Shown piece after piece: positions 32,776 to 39,214 of a stretch of DNA of 39,504 nucleotides. A program made the position numbers and the translations under genes. Source of the stretch: a virus; the IMG/VR virus record IMGVR_UViG_3300023184_000269, positions 1 through 39,504 of that record; one strand, given 5' to 3'. The notes below the pieces were generated by a model. The model was not told the DNA's origin, ran no database searches, and saw only the letters and a program-made list of their open reading frames with translations. Each line of letters opens with the position of its first letter. Positions within the stretch are counted from its first letter, which is position 1.

Positions 32776-32958
32776 TTAATCCTTACTGGGGGGCACCGCA
32801 ATTATATAACAGTGTTGGTTTCTTGGCAAGTCTTTTTCACATTTATATACCATTTTACGGATAATATTGCGGTCACTTGTTTCACTCAAATCCTGATATG
32901 CACTGATTACCACTACAGTAAGTAAAATCCAAATGCCTGCCTTAATAATTTCTTTCAT
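32776..32958 (-). CDS. Small membrane-anchored protein
   Basis: 60 residues from ATG 32958; an ATG at 32970 adds four codons and is equally possible. Membrane segment IIKAGIWILLTVVVISAY, then a charged domain with two cysteines. Follows a lipoprotein gene directly: a second membrane/lipoprotein pair in this window. Confidence 0.6.
   Translation of the reverse strand: MKEIIKAGIWILLTVVVISAYQDLSETSDRNIIRKMVYKCEKDLPRNQHCYIIAVPPSKD
32801..32829 (-). promoter_or_regulatory. sigma70-like promoter inside the membrane protein gene
   Basis: TTGCCA (32824-32829), 17 bp, TATAAT (32801-32806), driving 32538-32759. No GAGTACT box. Confidence 0.7.
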
Positions 32959-32959
32959 A

Positions 32960-33139
32960 TCATCTTTCATTACAATACAAATATGAACCAACCTCACGAC
33001 ATATAGGATTTCTCATTGTGCTCATTTGTTTGATTTTGGCATTGGTCATATCATCATTTTGGCCAGTTTGGGCACAACCAATAATTGAACCAATTAATAT
33101 CAGTACAATTATCAGTTTAATATTACCACCATGAATCAT
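32960..33139 (-). CDS. Small lipoprotein
   Basis: 59 residues from ATG 33139. Signal IKLIIVLILIGSIIGC with lipobox SIIGC; mature CAQTGQNDD... with two later cysteines. Outer-membrane anchoring is expected. Overlaps the previous gene by 17 bp and is followed at once by the membrane protein above. Confidence 0.65.
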   Translation of the reverse strand: MIHGGNIKLIIVLILIGSIIGCAQTGQNDDMTNAKIKQMSTMRNPICREVGSYLYCNER

Positions 33140-33515
33140 AGTAAACGGCATCGCCTTGAGTAATGGCCATTTTGGCAGAACCAATGAATTTCATGTCGTG
33201 TTCCATTGTCCATTCATCAGGCGGATTGGTGCCAAAGAAAAACCCCTGCGTTTCAGGTAGTCTGCCGTTCAATACATCATGTTCCAACAGTTGGAGGTCT
33301 TGCATTGTCAATCGTACAGGCACACAATTAAACGATTCTTTATCACCGCCTTTTGAACGATACAGGCGTTCCATCCAACCATGCAGGTCGTGATGCTTAC
33401 GCCAATAGGCCAATTCTTCTAAATCATCTTCACGACCAGCGTCCTGACCACGCACATTAAAATCGTCAATCACATCTTCCGCTTTTACACGGAATGCGTA
33501 CATATCTAAACCCAT
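33123..33515 (-). CDS. Conserved phage protein (MGLDMYAF family)
   Basis: 130 residues. MGLDMYAFRV, YWRKHHDLHGWMERLY, FNCVPVRLTMQDLQLLEHDV and GFFFGTN form a well-known pattern in many phage genomes, with no known function. Good RBS (GGGAG). Confidence 0.8.
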   Translation of the reverse strand: MGLDMYAFRVKAEDVIDDFNVRGQDAGREDDLEELAYWRKHHDLHGWMERLYRSKGGDKESFNCVPVRLTMQDLQLLEHDVLNGRLPETQGFFFGTNPPDEWTMEHDMKFIGSAKMAITQGDAVYYDSWW

Positions 33516-33516
33516 T

Positions 33517-33978
33517 TTAAACTCCCATAACAGTTTTATAAATTGAATGAAACAACTCAGGATTGGCAGTGCAAGCAGAGTGTGAAAAATCTATAATAGA
33601 AAGTTTTGATTTCATTTCATTATCTTTTTTGGCTTTACGTTCAGCACGTTGCTTTGGTCCTAAAACCTTGCCGGCGTGGTCACCATTGCCACCACGGGTT
33701 GTCCATTCTAAATTTGATACATCATTATTCAATTTGTTGCCATCTAAATGATTAACAATTTCTAAATTTTTACGATTGGTTATAAATGATATTGCAATCA
33801 ATCGGTGGACTTGAAATGTTTTCTTTTCCTTTCCATTAGAAAATCCAACATTATAATAACCAGTTGTGCCTTTGGTTTGAGTCAATTCAACCAATTCACC
33901 ACGTTTTTTTGAAAACACACGACCATCGGTGCTGACCGAATAATCTTCCCAACCTGCAATTTTTTTAGTCTTAATCAT
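33517..33978 (-). CDS. HNH homing-type endonuclease with NUMOD4
   Basis: 153 residues. NUMOD4 at the N-terminus (IAGWEDYSVSTDGRVFSKKRG), then the HNH core: VHRLIAISFI (57-66) and VNHLDGNKLNNDVSNLEW (75-92). Such free-standing nucleases spread between phage genomes. Located between two small genes in the same operon, overlapping the upstream one by 4 bp. Confidence 0.9.
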   Translation of the reverse strand: MIKTKKIAGWEDYSVSTDGRVFSKKRGELVELTQTKGTTGYYNVGFSNGKEKKTFQVHRLIAISFITNRKNLEIVNHLDGNKLNNDVSNLEWTTRGGNGDHAGKVLGPKQRAERKAKKDNEMKSKLSIIDFSHSACTANPELFHSIYKTVMGV

Positions 33979-34502
33979 TTTAACACAATGCCTTCCACAT
34001 TATACTTTTTCTTCAAAAATGACAAACACGCTTCAGGTGTTGGTCGTGCTGCTTCTTGTTTGCCATTCATCATAGCAACCCACTTTAGACGATCCTCACG
34101 GAAGAATACAGTACCATCAGGATGCGTTGTTTTAGTGCCTTTTACAATAGAACCAACAGTGGTATTGCCAACTTTGGAAATAACCAGTTTGGTTGGTGTC
34201 ACTGTACGTTGGCGTGCCATCTTACGTGATGCAGGTTTTGCTTTGGCGACCTTTGGTGTCTTAACTTCAGGATCAGCAACACCTGTAGCAGGGTTGAATC
34301 GAGGACCAGTCATAGGACCTACCCATGGGAAGAAACCAACAGGCGATGGACGACCAACAAATGACAATGCTTCGGTCATATCAGACCCGCACATTGACCA
34401 AGAATCGGTTTCTGCATCATACCAGCGATAATACTTGCCTTGCATTCCACGGTCGACCAAATACATGGCAGTTTGTGGGGGTTTACCAGTTTGAAATTCC
34501 AT
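33975..34502 (-). CDS. Phage protein of unknown function
   Basis: 175 residues from ATG 34502 (RBS AGGAG). N-terminal YLVDRGMQGKYYRWYDAETDSWSMCGSDM resembles a small tryptophan-rich sheet. The C-terminal ~55 residues (GTKTTHPDGTVFFREDRLKWVAMMNGK, then a short Arg/Pro helix ending LSFLKKKYNV) are similar to small AP2-like/phage helical repeats. Not recognised. Confidence 0.6.
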   Translation of the reverse strand: MEFQTGKPPQTAMYLVDRGMQGKYYRWYDAETDSWSMCGSDMTEALSFVGRPSPVGFFPWVGPMTGPRFNPATGVADPEVKTPKVAKAKPASRKMARQRTVTPTKLVISKVGNTTVGSIVKGTKTTHPDGTVFFREDRLKWVAMMNGKQEAARPTPEACLSFLKKKYNVEGIVLK

Positions 34503-34524
34503 AATATCTCCTATTGAATGTGTC

Positions 34525-34552
34525 ATTATACATGAATCCTAGGTAATGGCAA
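34525..34552 (-). promoter_or_regulatory. GAGTACT-type promoter
   Basis: GAGTACT (34565-34571), 12 bp, TTGCCA (34547-34552), 16 bp, TATAAT (34525-34530). Drives 33975-34502 and the HNH gene. Confidence 0.85.
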
Positions 34553-34589
34553 CCTTAATACTAAAGTACTCCATCTCCTAGGTCAAGTA

Positions 34590-34772
34590 TTATTGCATTG
34601 CGAATTTTTCCATTTTTGTTGGTGTGTACAGGCGCTGGGTCAACAACGGATATTCTTTCCGTGACTTAACTTCGCCAATATTCAATTCTGCCAAACACTG
34701 CAAACCATAATTGCTGAATTTAGCGCCAGACAATACATCAAGCATATAAATCCAATTTAAATCTTTCATCAT
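34590..34772 (-). CDS. Small protein of unknown function
   Basis: 60 residues (MMKDLNWIYMLDVLSGAKFSNYGLQC...). Soluble, no recognised motif. Overlaps the upstream gene by 4 bp. Confidence 0.6.
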   Translation of the reverse strand: MMKDLNWIYMLDVLSGAKFSNYGLQCLAELNIGEVKSRKEYPLLTQRLYTPTKMEKFAMQ

Positions 34773-34972
34773 AGTTCCTTTGCCAAGTTTTTAATACCCA
34801 TCAACTGTTCAATTTGAACAGGTCGTGACACTTCACCAAATAGGTGAATATATTGAGAAATGACATATTCAATCACTTCTTCATCACTGCCGTTTTTCTT
34901 AAAATTGTTTTCTAACAAATTTGCCAATATGTCTTCCATATCGGCCTTACGAAATTTTCTTTTCGCCATCAT
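34769..34972 (-). CDS. Small basic helical protein
   Basis: 67 residues (MMAKRKFRKADMEDILANLLENN...). Basic start then acidic helix. Unknown; coupled to both neighbours by ATGA overlaps. Confidence 0.6.
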   Translation of the reverse strand: MMAKRKFRKADMEDILANLLENNFKKNGSDEEVIEYVISQYIHLFGEVSRPVQIEQLMGIKNLAKEL

Positions 34973-35175
34973 TTAACTCCAAAATGTTTCTTCACATAGT
35001 GACCAGCGGTATGAGGTTGATATTGATTAATTGTTGCAACATCAGCACATTCACGAATAATCAATTCAGCGAATTTCTCGGGGTCAAAATGATCCGTGTA
35101 TGTTAGTATTGCATCTTCCGATACAGAAACAGTTCCGCCAGCCTGACGGAATAATTGCAATATTTGCTCATTCAT
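34969..35175 (-). CDS. MNE-family small phage protein (paralogue 4)
   Basis: 68 residues. MNEQILQLFRQAGG, FDPEKFAELIIRECADVA and HYVKKHFGVK: the most canonical member of the local family. Function unknown. Confidence 0.8.
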   Translation of the reverse strand: MNEQILQLFRQAGGTVSVSEDAILTYTDHFDPEKFAELIIRECADVATINQYQPHTAGHYVKKHFGVK

Positions 35176-35369
35176 TCAAGATACTCCAATTCATCCAATG
35201 CTTCTATAATGCACGAATCAGCACAACTCAATGCCTGAGCAATCACGGCATTGGTTTTCAATGGTGAGACCTGCAAACCATTAGACATAGGCATATCTGC
35301 CCAATGATATACATCAGCAAGCAATGCCTGTGCCTGTTCCAGTTTGGCAATCAATTCCGAGTTAGTCAT
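35172..35369 (-). CDS. Small helical protein of unknown function
   Basis: 65 residues from ATG 35369 (MTNSELIAKLEQAQALLADVYHWAD; RBS AAGGTG). Two helices with SCADSCIIEALDELEYLE at the end. Not recognised. Confidence 0.65.
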   Translation of the reverse strand: MTNSELIAKLEQAQALLADVYHWADMPMSNGLQVSPLKTNAVIAQALSCADSCIIEALDELEYLE

Positions 35370-35379
35370 TACTTTCACC

Positions 35380-35604
35380 TTAATCTAATAGAACCATATA
35401 TTCTGCTGAATAGTATTTGCGAAACCAATCCAACCCTTTGCGAACCGTTTTATAATCGCCAATCATTTCACTACCTCGAATGGTATCATACACAGCAACT
35501 GCTTCAGGCGTCAGCATTACACCTTCGCCAGAGAACGGATTTTTTACCTCGACAGATTCCTTATCGAGCACCATACAATCAAACGGCAATTTTATCTTAG
35601 ACAT
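35380..35604 (-). CDS. Small phage protein of unknown function
   Basis: 74 residues (MSKIKLPFDCMVLDKESVEVKNPFSGEGVMLTPEAVAVYDTIRG). The NPFSGExxxLTPEAVAVYDxI phrase is familiar from many phages. No known function. Confidence 0.75.
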   Translation of the reverse strand: MSKIKLPFDCMVLDKESVEVKNPFSGEGVMLTPEAVAVYDTIRGSEMIGDYKTVRKGLDWFRKYYSAEYMVLLD

Positions 35605-35607
35605 ACC

Positions 35608-35730
35608 TTACGCCTCATTAATGTTATAAACAACAAAACCCATCTCATTGGCAATTTCATATGCCGTTTCCAAGTTAGGTGCAACGATTAAATCGCAACC
35701 GTCCTCATGTTCAACAAAAAATTCACTCAT
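35608..35730 (-). CDS. Small acidic protein
   Basis: 40 residues (MSEFFVEHEDGCDLIVAPNL...), with SD GAGGTAAAA before the ATG as in its neighbours. Possibly a truncated small beta-alpha unit; unknown function. Confidence 0.6.
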   Translation of the reverse strand: MSEFFVEHEDGCDLIVAPNLETAYEIANEMGFVVYNINEA

Positions 35731-35741
35731 AATTTTACCTC

Positions 35742-35960
35742 TTAACAATCTGGATCAAAATCGTGCCATTCCTGTGCTTCGTCAGGTTGACCATCAAACT
35801 CATCAAATTCTGGTTCTATATCTACCTCGGGCAGATAAGATTCCAACACCTTTTCAGGCACACGCTTCAGCAATTCTTCTAAAGCCGTCAAATCACAACC
35901 ACGCATATCAACTTCAATTTGCGTAATGACACGGTCAACCAATGATTTTTGCATTTCCAT
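35742..35960 (-). CDS. Small phage protein of unknown function
   Basis: 72 residues: helix VDRVITQIEVDMRGCDLTALEELLKRVP followed by an acidic tail. The VITQIExDMRxGDLTALEELL phrase is common in small phage proteins. Function unknown. Confidence 0.75.
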   Translation of the reverse strand: MEMQKSLVDRVITQIEVDMRGCDLTALEELLKRVPEKVLESYLPEVDIEPEFDEFDGQPDEAQEWHDFDPDC

Positions 35961-35984
35961 AATTTTTACCTCAATGTTACCTGA

Positions 35985-36248
35985 TTAAATTGTAAAGTTT
36001 TCCAACTCAGCAATACGCTCACGGACGAATTCCATATCTTCCGAATCGAATTCAGGATCCATGCGTTGCAAGTCATATTCCAAATCCTCAATATGAGAAT
36101 CAATGATTTCATTCACCATGATGCGATATGCAACAGGATCCAAACGCTTGACAATCTCGGAACGAGAAAATGTCAAATTGCCAATGATTACATCACCTTC
36201 ATCGTCAATCATTTCATCGACCATCTCAATAATATCATAATTTCGCAT
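35985..36248 (-). CDS. Small acidic helical protein
   Basis: 87 residues rich in Asp/Glu (IEMVDEMIDDEGDVIIG, SHIEDLEYDLQRMDPEFDSEDMEFV). Own GAGTACT-type promoter and SD GAGGT. Function unknown. Confidence 0.65.
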   Translation of the reverse strand: MRNYDIIEMVDEMIDDEGDVIIGNLTFSRSEIVKRLDPVAYRIMVNEIIDSHIEDLEYDLQRMDPEFDSEDMEFVRERIAELENFTI

Positions 36249-36277
36249 TTTATTTTACCTCACTGAATAAAAACACA

Positions 36278-36306
36278 ATTATACCAGATTTTACCTGACT
36301 TGGCAA
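36278..36306 (-). promoter_or_regulatory. GAGTACT-type promoter with upstream hairpin
   Basis: GAGTACT (36318-36324), 11 bp, TTGCCA (36301-36306), 17 bp, TATAAT (36278-36283). The GAGTACT box is one arm of a 9-bp inverted repeat (36318-36326 with 36336-36344), which may also end the upstream transcript. Confidence 0.85.
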
Positions 36307-36317
36307 CCTAATACCAT

Positions 36318-36344
36318 AGTACTCCATTTGTTTGCTGGAGTACT
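36318..36344. repeat. 9-bp inverted repeat AGTACTCCA/TGGAGTACT
   Basis: Perfect 9-bp arms with a 9-nt loop between a minus-strand gene end and the next promoter. No T run follows, so either a weak terminator or a palindromic protein-binding site. Confidence 0.7.
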
Positions 36345-36358
36345 ACAGTATTACCTGA

Positions 36359-36592
36359 CTATCGTGGGTATACTGCAAAAGTAGTAGCATCCCGTTTTAA
36401 ACAGGTCGATTGTTTGGTGTTCGGTGAACGGAAAGTGTTATGAGCACGTGGACCCCGAAAACGAAACTTTACCTTCTTACCGGCCTTTGCAAACAAAAGT
36501 CTTACATTATCCAGTTCACCGATAGGCACGCCGTGTAATGCGGAACGTCTACCGACTGAACGATAGAAACCAAAGTATTCAATTAATTTCAT
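36359..36592 (-). CDS. Small basic protein of unknown function
   Basis: 77 residues, strongly basic (LFAKAGKKVKFRFRGPRAHNTF), suggesting nucleic-acid binding. MKLIEYFGFYRSVGRRSALHGVPIG at the start. No family recognised. Confidence 0.6.
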   Translation of the reverse strand: MKLIEYFGFYRSVGRRSALHGVPIGELDNVRLLFAKAGKKVKFRFRGPRAHNTFRSPNTKQSTCLKRDATTFAVYPR

Positions 36593-36606
36593 TTTCTTAG
36601 TACCTT

Positions 36607-36786
36607 TTACTGACTTAGACCAATTGCATTATCTTCCAACAATTCCAACTCACATTGTAAGTCTTCCGTACTCATCATCGGCAGAATCATAGTACAATAG
36701 TTCACAAATGCATCTGCATCTGAATACCCTGTAGTTACAAGGCATTCAATAATGAGTGCTATAGTTTCGTTTTTTGTCAAATTCAT
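36607..36786 (-). CDS. Small acidic helical protein
   Basis: 59 residues (MNLTKNETIALIIECLVTTGYSDADAFVNY...). Helical, acidic end (EDLQCELELLEDNAIG). Its start overlaps the upstream stop (ATGA). Unknown function. Confidence 0.6.
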   Translation of the reverse strand: MNLTKNETIALIIECLVTTGYSDADAFVNYCTMILPMMSTEDLQCELELLEDNAIGLSQ

Positions 36787-36947
36787 ACTAAACCAGTACT
36801 TTCGTTGTAAATTTTACCTTCAATAGACGAAATTAACTCTAAAGTTTCTGTATCGTCCGTATTGTAACCCATTTCGGTTAATGCATCATAAATTACATCA
36901 ACCTCTGCTTCAGTTAACACTAAAGTAAACATTTTCGCTTCTGTCAT
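36783..36947 (-). CDS. Small acidic helical protein
   Basis: 54 residues (MTEAKMFTLVLTEAEVDVIYDALTEM...). VLTEAEVDVIYDAL plus a short C-terminal helix is a common layout of small phage proteins. SD GAGGT; own promoter. Confidence 0.65.
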   Translation of the reverse strand: MTEAKMFTLVLTEAEVDVIYDALTEMGYNTDDTETLELISSIEGKIYNESTGLV

Positions 36948-36975
36948 TTTTTATTACCTCATTCAATAAAAACCA

Positions 36976-37004
36976 ATTATACCAGAATTTTACCTGACTG
37001 GCAA
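36976..37004 (-). promoter_or_regulatory. GAGAACT-type promoter
   Basis: GAGAACT (37016-37022), 11 bp, TTGCCA (36999-37004), 17 bp, TATAAT (36976-36981). Confidence 0.85.
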
Positions 37005-37020
37005 CCTAATACAATAGTTC

Positions 37021-37389
37021 TCAAGCGGCCTGCTCTGATAAAAAAGTATTAACTGCATAACGCAAACCGTCAACATAAGTTCTAATGTTCTCAAAAGAAT
37101 TACTTACCTCATCGGTTATAATACTTGAGTATTCATTTTCCATATGTTCTAAAATGTACTTAACATTCTGGTACAAATTAATACTTTCGTTCTTAATACT
37201 TTCGATTGATTCATACTGGTCAATCAAAAGTTGTAATTCTTCAGCAGAATCCCGTATGTCACCGAATGATAAAGTATACAGTAACCCATCATTGTTAATA
37301 CATTCTTCTACATTTTCAGTTTCAGCAATAATACTTTCCGTTGCATCCAGAATAGTATCACACAAACCCTCTAAGTCAAAAGTATTCAT
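37021..37389 (-). CDS. Acidic helical protein of unknown function
   Basis: 122 residues, all-helical and acidic (MNTFDLEGLCDTILDATESI...; LIDQYESIESIKNESINLY). No domain recognised. Own promoter; its stop region overlaps the upstream box of the next promoter. Confidence 0.7.
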   Translation of the reverse strand: MNTFDLEGLCDTILDATESIIAETENVEECINNDGLLYTLSFGDIRDSAEELQLLIDQYESIESIKNESINLYQNVKYILEHMENEYSSIITDEVSNSFENIRTYVDGLRYAVNTFLSEQAA

Positions 37390-37425
37390 TTCCGCACTTT
37401 CATCATTGTTTGTTGTAAAATGTAC

Positions 37426-37453
37426 ATTATACAGAAAAACCAGAAATTGGCAA
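37426..37453 (-). promoter_or_regulatory. sigma70-like promoter with degenerate GAGTACT box
   Basis: TAAGACT (37465-37471), 11 bp, TTGCCA (37448-37453), 16 bp, TATAAT (37426-37431). Confidence 0.8.
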
Positions 37454-37511
37454 TATAAGAGAAAAGTCTTACATTATGGCCATGGAGTACTATAGTATTC
37501 ATATTATATGC

Positions 37512-37574
37512 TGTGGATAAGTCTGTGGGCAATTTGTGCATAAGTCGCAGATGCTGTGGATATGCTGTGGATAA
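37512..37574. other. DnaA-box cluster, candidate replication origin
   Basis: Four boxes in 63 bp, all in the same orientation: TGTGGATAA (37512-37520), TGTGCATAA (37535-37543), TGTGGATAT (37555-37563) and TGTGGATAA (37566-37574). Three match the TTATNCACA consensus in reverse; one has a single mismatch. They lie in a gene-free region near the strand switch. Confidence 0.55.
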
Positions 37575-37811
37575 CTTTACCTGACTTGTTAATGAGTACT
37601 TCCGTTGTATACCGTTACCTGGTGTACTGAAAAAGTTATCATATTCCGCATAATATACTACAAAAGTGTCATTTTGTGCAATTTTGTGTGCTTTAGTGTT
37701 ACCAGCGCACCTAATCTCGCAAGTTACCTGTAAGAAACAAGTCTTAGTCTCTGCCTGCGATGGCACCTCAAAGCATTACAATGGTTCTCTCAGTGAAAAC
37801 CAAAGTATTAC

Positions 37812-38003
37812 TCAGAAGTTTTCGAGTTCGCCGTTGAATACTTTTGTTTCAAACTCATGGATAATACAAATTACTTCAGCATCAAAGCCCAATTCACACA
37901 AAAGTTTACATTCCTGTATGAAGGGTTCGTGTCCTAAACCAAAAGTATACAGCATTTCTTCCAACTCTTGTAATTGAATACTAATTTCTGACATTTTGCC
38001 CAT
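37812..38003 (-). CDS. Small helical protein of unknown function
   Basis: 63 residues (MGKMSEISIQLQELEEMLYTF..., KLLCELGFDAEVICIIHEFE). RBS GGAG. Own GAGTACT promoter upstream. Not recognised. Confidence 0.65.
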   Translation of the reverse strand: MGKMSEISIQLQELEEMLYTFGLGHEPFIQECKLLCELGFDAEVICIIHEFETKVFNGELENF

Positions 38004-38029
38004 TGTAGTGCTCCTGTATTAAAAATGAT

Positions 38030-38058
38030 ATTATACAGCATTTCACGCAAACTGGCAA
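38030..38058 (-). promoter_or_regulatory. GAGTACT-type promoter
   Basis: GAGTACT (38070-38076), 11 bp, TTGCCA (38053-38058), 17 bp, TATAAT (38030-38035). The box is also the 3' arm of the sRNA terminator just upstream. Confidence 0.85.
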
Positions 38059-38065
38059 TATACTG

Positions 38066-38096
38066 AAAAAGTACTCCATTGCCGAGCTAGAGTACT
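38066..38096 (-). terminator. Terminator of candidate sRNA, overlapping a promoter box
   Basis: Minus strand: AGTACTC (38090-38096), 13-nt loop, GAGTACT (38070-38076), then TTTT. The 3' arm doubles as the GAGTACT box of the next promoter. Confidence 0.65.
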
Positions 38097-38146
38097 TCCG
38101 TTTTCAACGCCCAGCCCCAGCGTCCACCCCAGTCTGCTTTCGAATA
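38066..38146 (-). ncRNA. Candidate ~80-nt small RNA
   Basis: A full promoter (38153-38180) is followed within ~50 nt by a terminator hairpin with no ATG between. The transcribed part is GC- and G-rich compared with its AT-rich surroundings (runs such as CTGGGGTGG and GCTGGGGCTGGGCG). No homology known. Confidence 0.5.
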
Positions 38147-38152
38147 GGTGCT

Positions 38153-38180
38153 ATTATACAGGAACCAGACAGGTTGGCAA
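38153..38180 (-). promoter_or_regulatory. GAGAACT-type orphan promoter
   Basis: GAGAACT (38192-38198), 11 bp, TTGCCA (38175-38180), 16 bp, TATAAT (38153-38158). No coding gene follows before the next terminator. Confidence 0.8.
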
Positions 38181-38229
38181 TATAGCGCAAAAGTTCTCAG
38201 TTTCCCCGATGGAGTACTATAGTGTACCA

Positions 38230-38258
38230 TTGCCAAAATCAGCAGGATCGGTTATACT
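38230..38258 (+). promoter_or_regulatory. GAGTACT-type promoter, plus strand
   Basis: GAGTACT (38212-38218), 11 bp, TTGCCA (38230-38235), 17 bp, TATACT (38253-38258), followed by the shared leader CCATCAAATC. Confidence 0.85.
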
Positions 38259-38288
38259 TTGTCCATCAAATCAAGAAAGCGAGAAAAT

Positions 38289-38579
38289 ATGACCGAATTT
38301 GAAAAGCAGTGCTACGGTATGACCACCGCAGCGATCCGTGAGCAGTATATGAACAGCATTACCGCCCGCTTGTCAGGTCTGGAAATGGTTGCCATGGGCG
38401 TGCTGTCGGATGCACAGGAGCTCATGAGCTTTGGCCATGCACAAGCGACCGACCAGGCTCGGAAAAATATCAATATTGCAAAATTCATCCTTTGCGAAAT
38501 ACAGGACCAGCGCCAATCAGCAGCGCTGCTTGCGGATGAATACTTGGACTCCGATGCTCACCTGTCCCAAGTAGAATAA
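38289..38579 (+). CDS. Small helical protein of unknown function
   Basis: 96 residues from ATG 38289 (MTEFEKQCYGMTTAAIREQY...; LEMVAMGVLSDAQELMSFGH). All-helical; ends with NIAKFILCEIQDQRQSA. Looks richer in GC than the minus-strand genes. An ATG at 38259 in frame would lie only 1 bp after the -10 box, so it is not used. Unknown function. Confidence 0.7.
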   Translation: MTEFEKQCYGMTTAAIREQYMNSITARLSGLEMVAMGVLSDAQELMSFGHAQATDQARKNINIAKFILCEIQDQRQSAALLADEYLDSDAHLSQVE

Positions 38580-38612
38580 CACTACAGGCAACTGGAATAC
38601 AAAAGTTTACAG

Positions 38613-38640
38613 TTGCCATTTTCACCAAAATCTGTATAAT
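38613..38640 (+). promoter_or_regulatory. Plus-strand promoter with GAATACA box
   Basis: GAATACA (38595-38601), 11 bp, TTGCCA (38613-38618), 16 bp, TATAAT (38635-38640), then the CCATCAAATC leader. Confidence 0.85.
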
Positions 38641-38671
38641 CCATTCCATCAAATCGAAAAGGAAACAAAAA

Positions 38672-39001
38672 ATGACTAAAGCTCTCTCCCCCCTGCAAGC
38701 TGAATTGGTTTCAGCACGTGCCTCCCTCAAGTTTTTCAAAGGCGAGGTTGCCTATTTGGCCGCTAAGGTCAAGGTTGAAGCAGAAGCCACCAAGGCAGAG
38801 AAAATCGCAGCTGCTGAAGCGAAGCGTGCTGCTGCTATTGCAAAGGCAGAAGCACGCCTTGCTAAACTGCTTGCTAAAAGCGTGGGTCCTGTAGGCGCCA
38901 AAGCAGTGAAAGCCAACAAGCGCCCAAGCAAAGGCGTGGTGTTCGGTGCTGAGGACAATGCTATTGCTGCTGCCATCATGGCTCGCAAAGCAACAGCGTA
39001 A
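38672..39001 (+). CDS. Basic Ala/Lys-rich protein
   Basis: 109 residues, RBS AAGGAAAC. Long Ala/Lys/Glu helix (EATKAEKIAAAEAKRAAAIAKAEARL) then a basic tail (AVKANKRPSKG). Histone-like composition, possibly nucleic-acid binding or a transcription-related early protein. Not recognised. Confidence 0.65.
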   Translation: MTKALSPLQAELVSARASLKFFKGEVAYLAAKVKVEAEATKAEKIAAAEAKRAAAIAKAEARLAKLLAKSVGPVGAKAVKANKRPSKGVVFGAEDNAIAAAIMARKATA

Positions 39002-39038
39002 CCATTCGGGTGCTGTGAGGAACACAGCAACACCAAAA

Positions 39039-39056
39039 GCCGGTGCCAACACCGGC
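39039..39056. terminator. GCCGGTG/CACCGGC hairpin
   Basis: Perfect 7-bp GC stem with a CCAA loop ~40 bp after the Ala/Lys gene. No T run follows on the plus strand; on the minus strand it is followed by TTTT. A bidirectional or minus-strand terminator is possible. Confidence 0.5.
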
Positions 39057-39154
39057 GCTCGAGTGTAAGGCAAAGGGATCGGATCCCAGAGGCCGCCAGT
39101 TGGAAAATTACTGGCAAATGGTTGACCAAAAGGATGGAAGAAAAAAGTTGTATA

Positions 39155-39182
39155 TTGCCATTTTGACCGATTCTGATATACT
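39155..39182 (+). promoter_or_regulatory. Plus-strand promoter
   Basis: TTGCCA (39155-39160), 16 bp, TATACT (39177-39182), then CCATCAAATC as in the two promoters to the left. The upstream box is degenerate (GAAGAAA). Confidence 0.8.
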
Positions 39183-39214
39183 CCTTCCATCAAATCAAAA
39201 AACGAAAGCGAATT

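Larger units (their letters stand above)
37390..37811. other. Intergenic region without a supported gene
   Basis: 422 bp. It holds the promoter for 37021-37389, a near-palindromic GAGTACTATAGTATTC at 37485-37500, the DnaA-box cluster at 37512-37574 and one TTACCTGACT copy at 37577. From 37590 to 37811 I see no feature I can support. Confidence 0.6.

Noticed and set aside
36318-36344. GAGTACT palindromes as terminators only
   Set aside because: Most copies lack a T run and sit at a fixed distance from TTGCCA, so a promoter role is more general; only 38066-38096 also fits a terminator.
37386-37766. 126-residue minus-strand reading frame in the DnaA-box region
   Set aside because: No RBS, no recognisable composition or domain, it spans a promoter and the box cluster, and it overlaps the start of the supported gene at 37021-37389.
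37666-37977. 103-residue plus-strand frame
   Set aside because: Opposite to the supported gene 37812-38003, Ser-rich shadow-type composition, no RBS or promoter.
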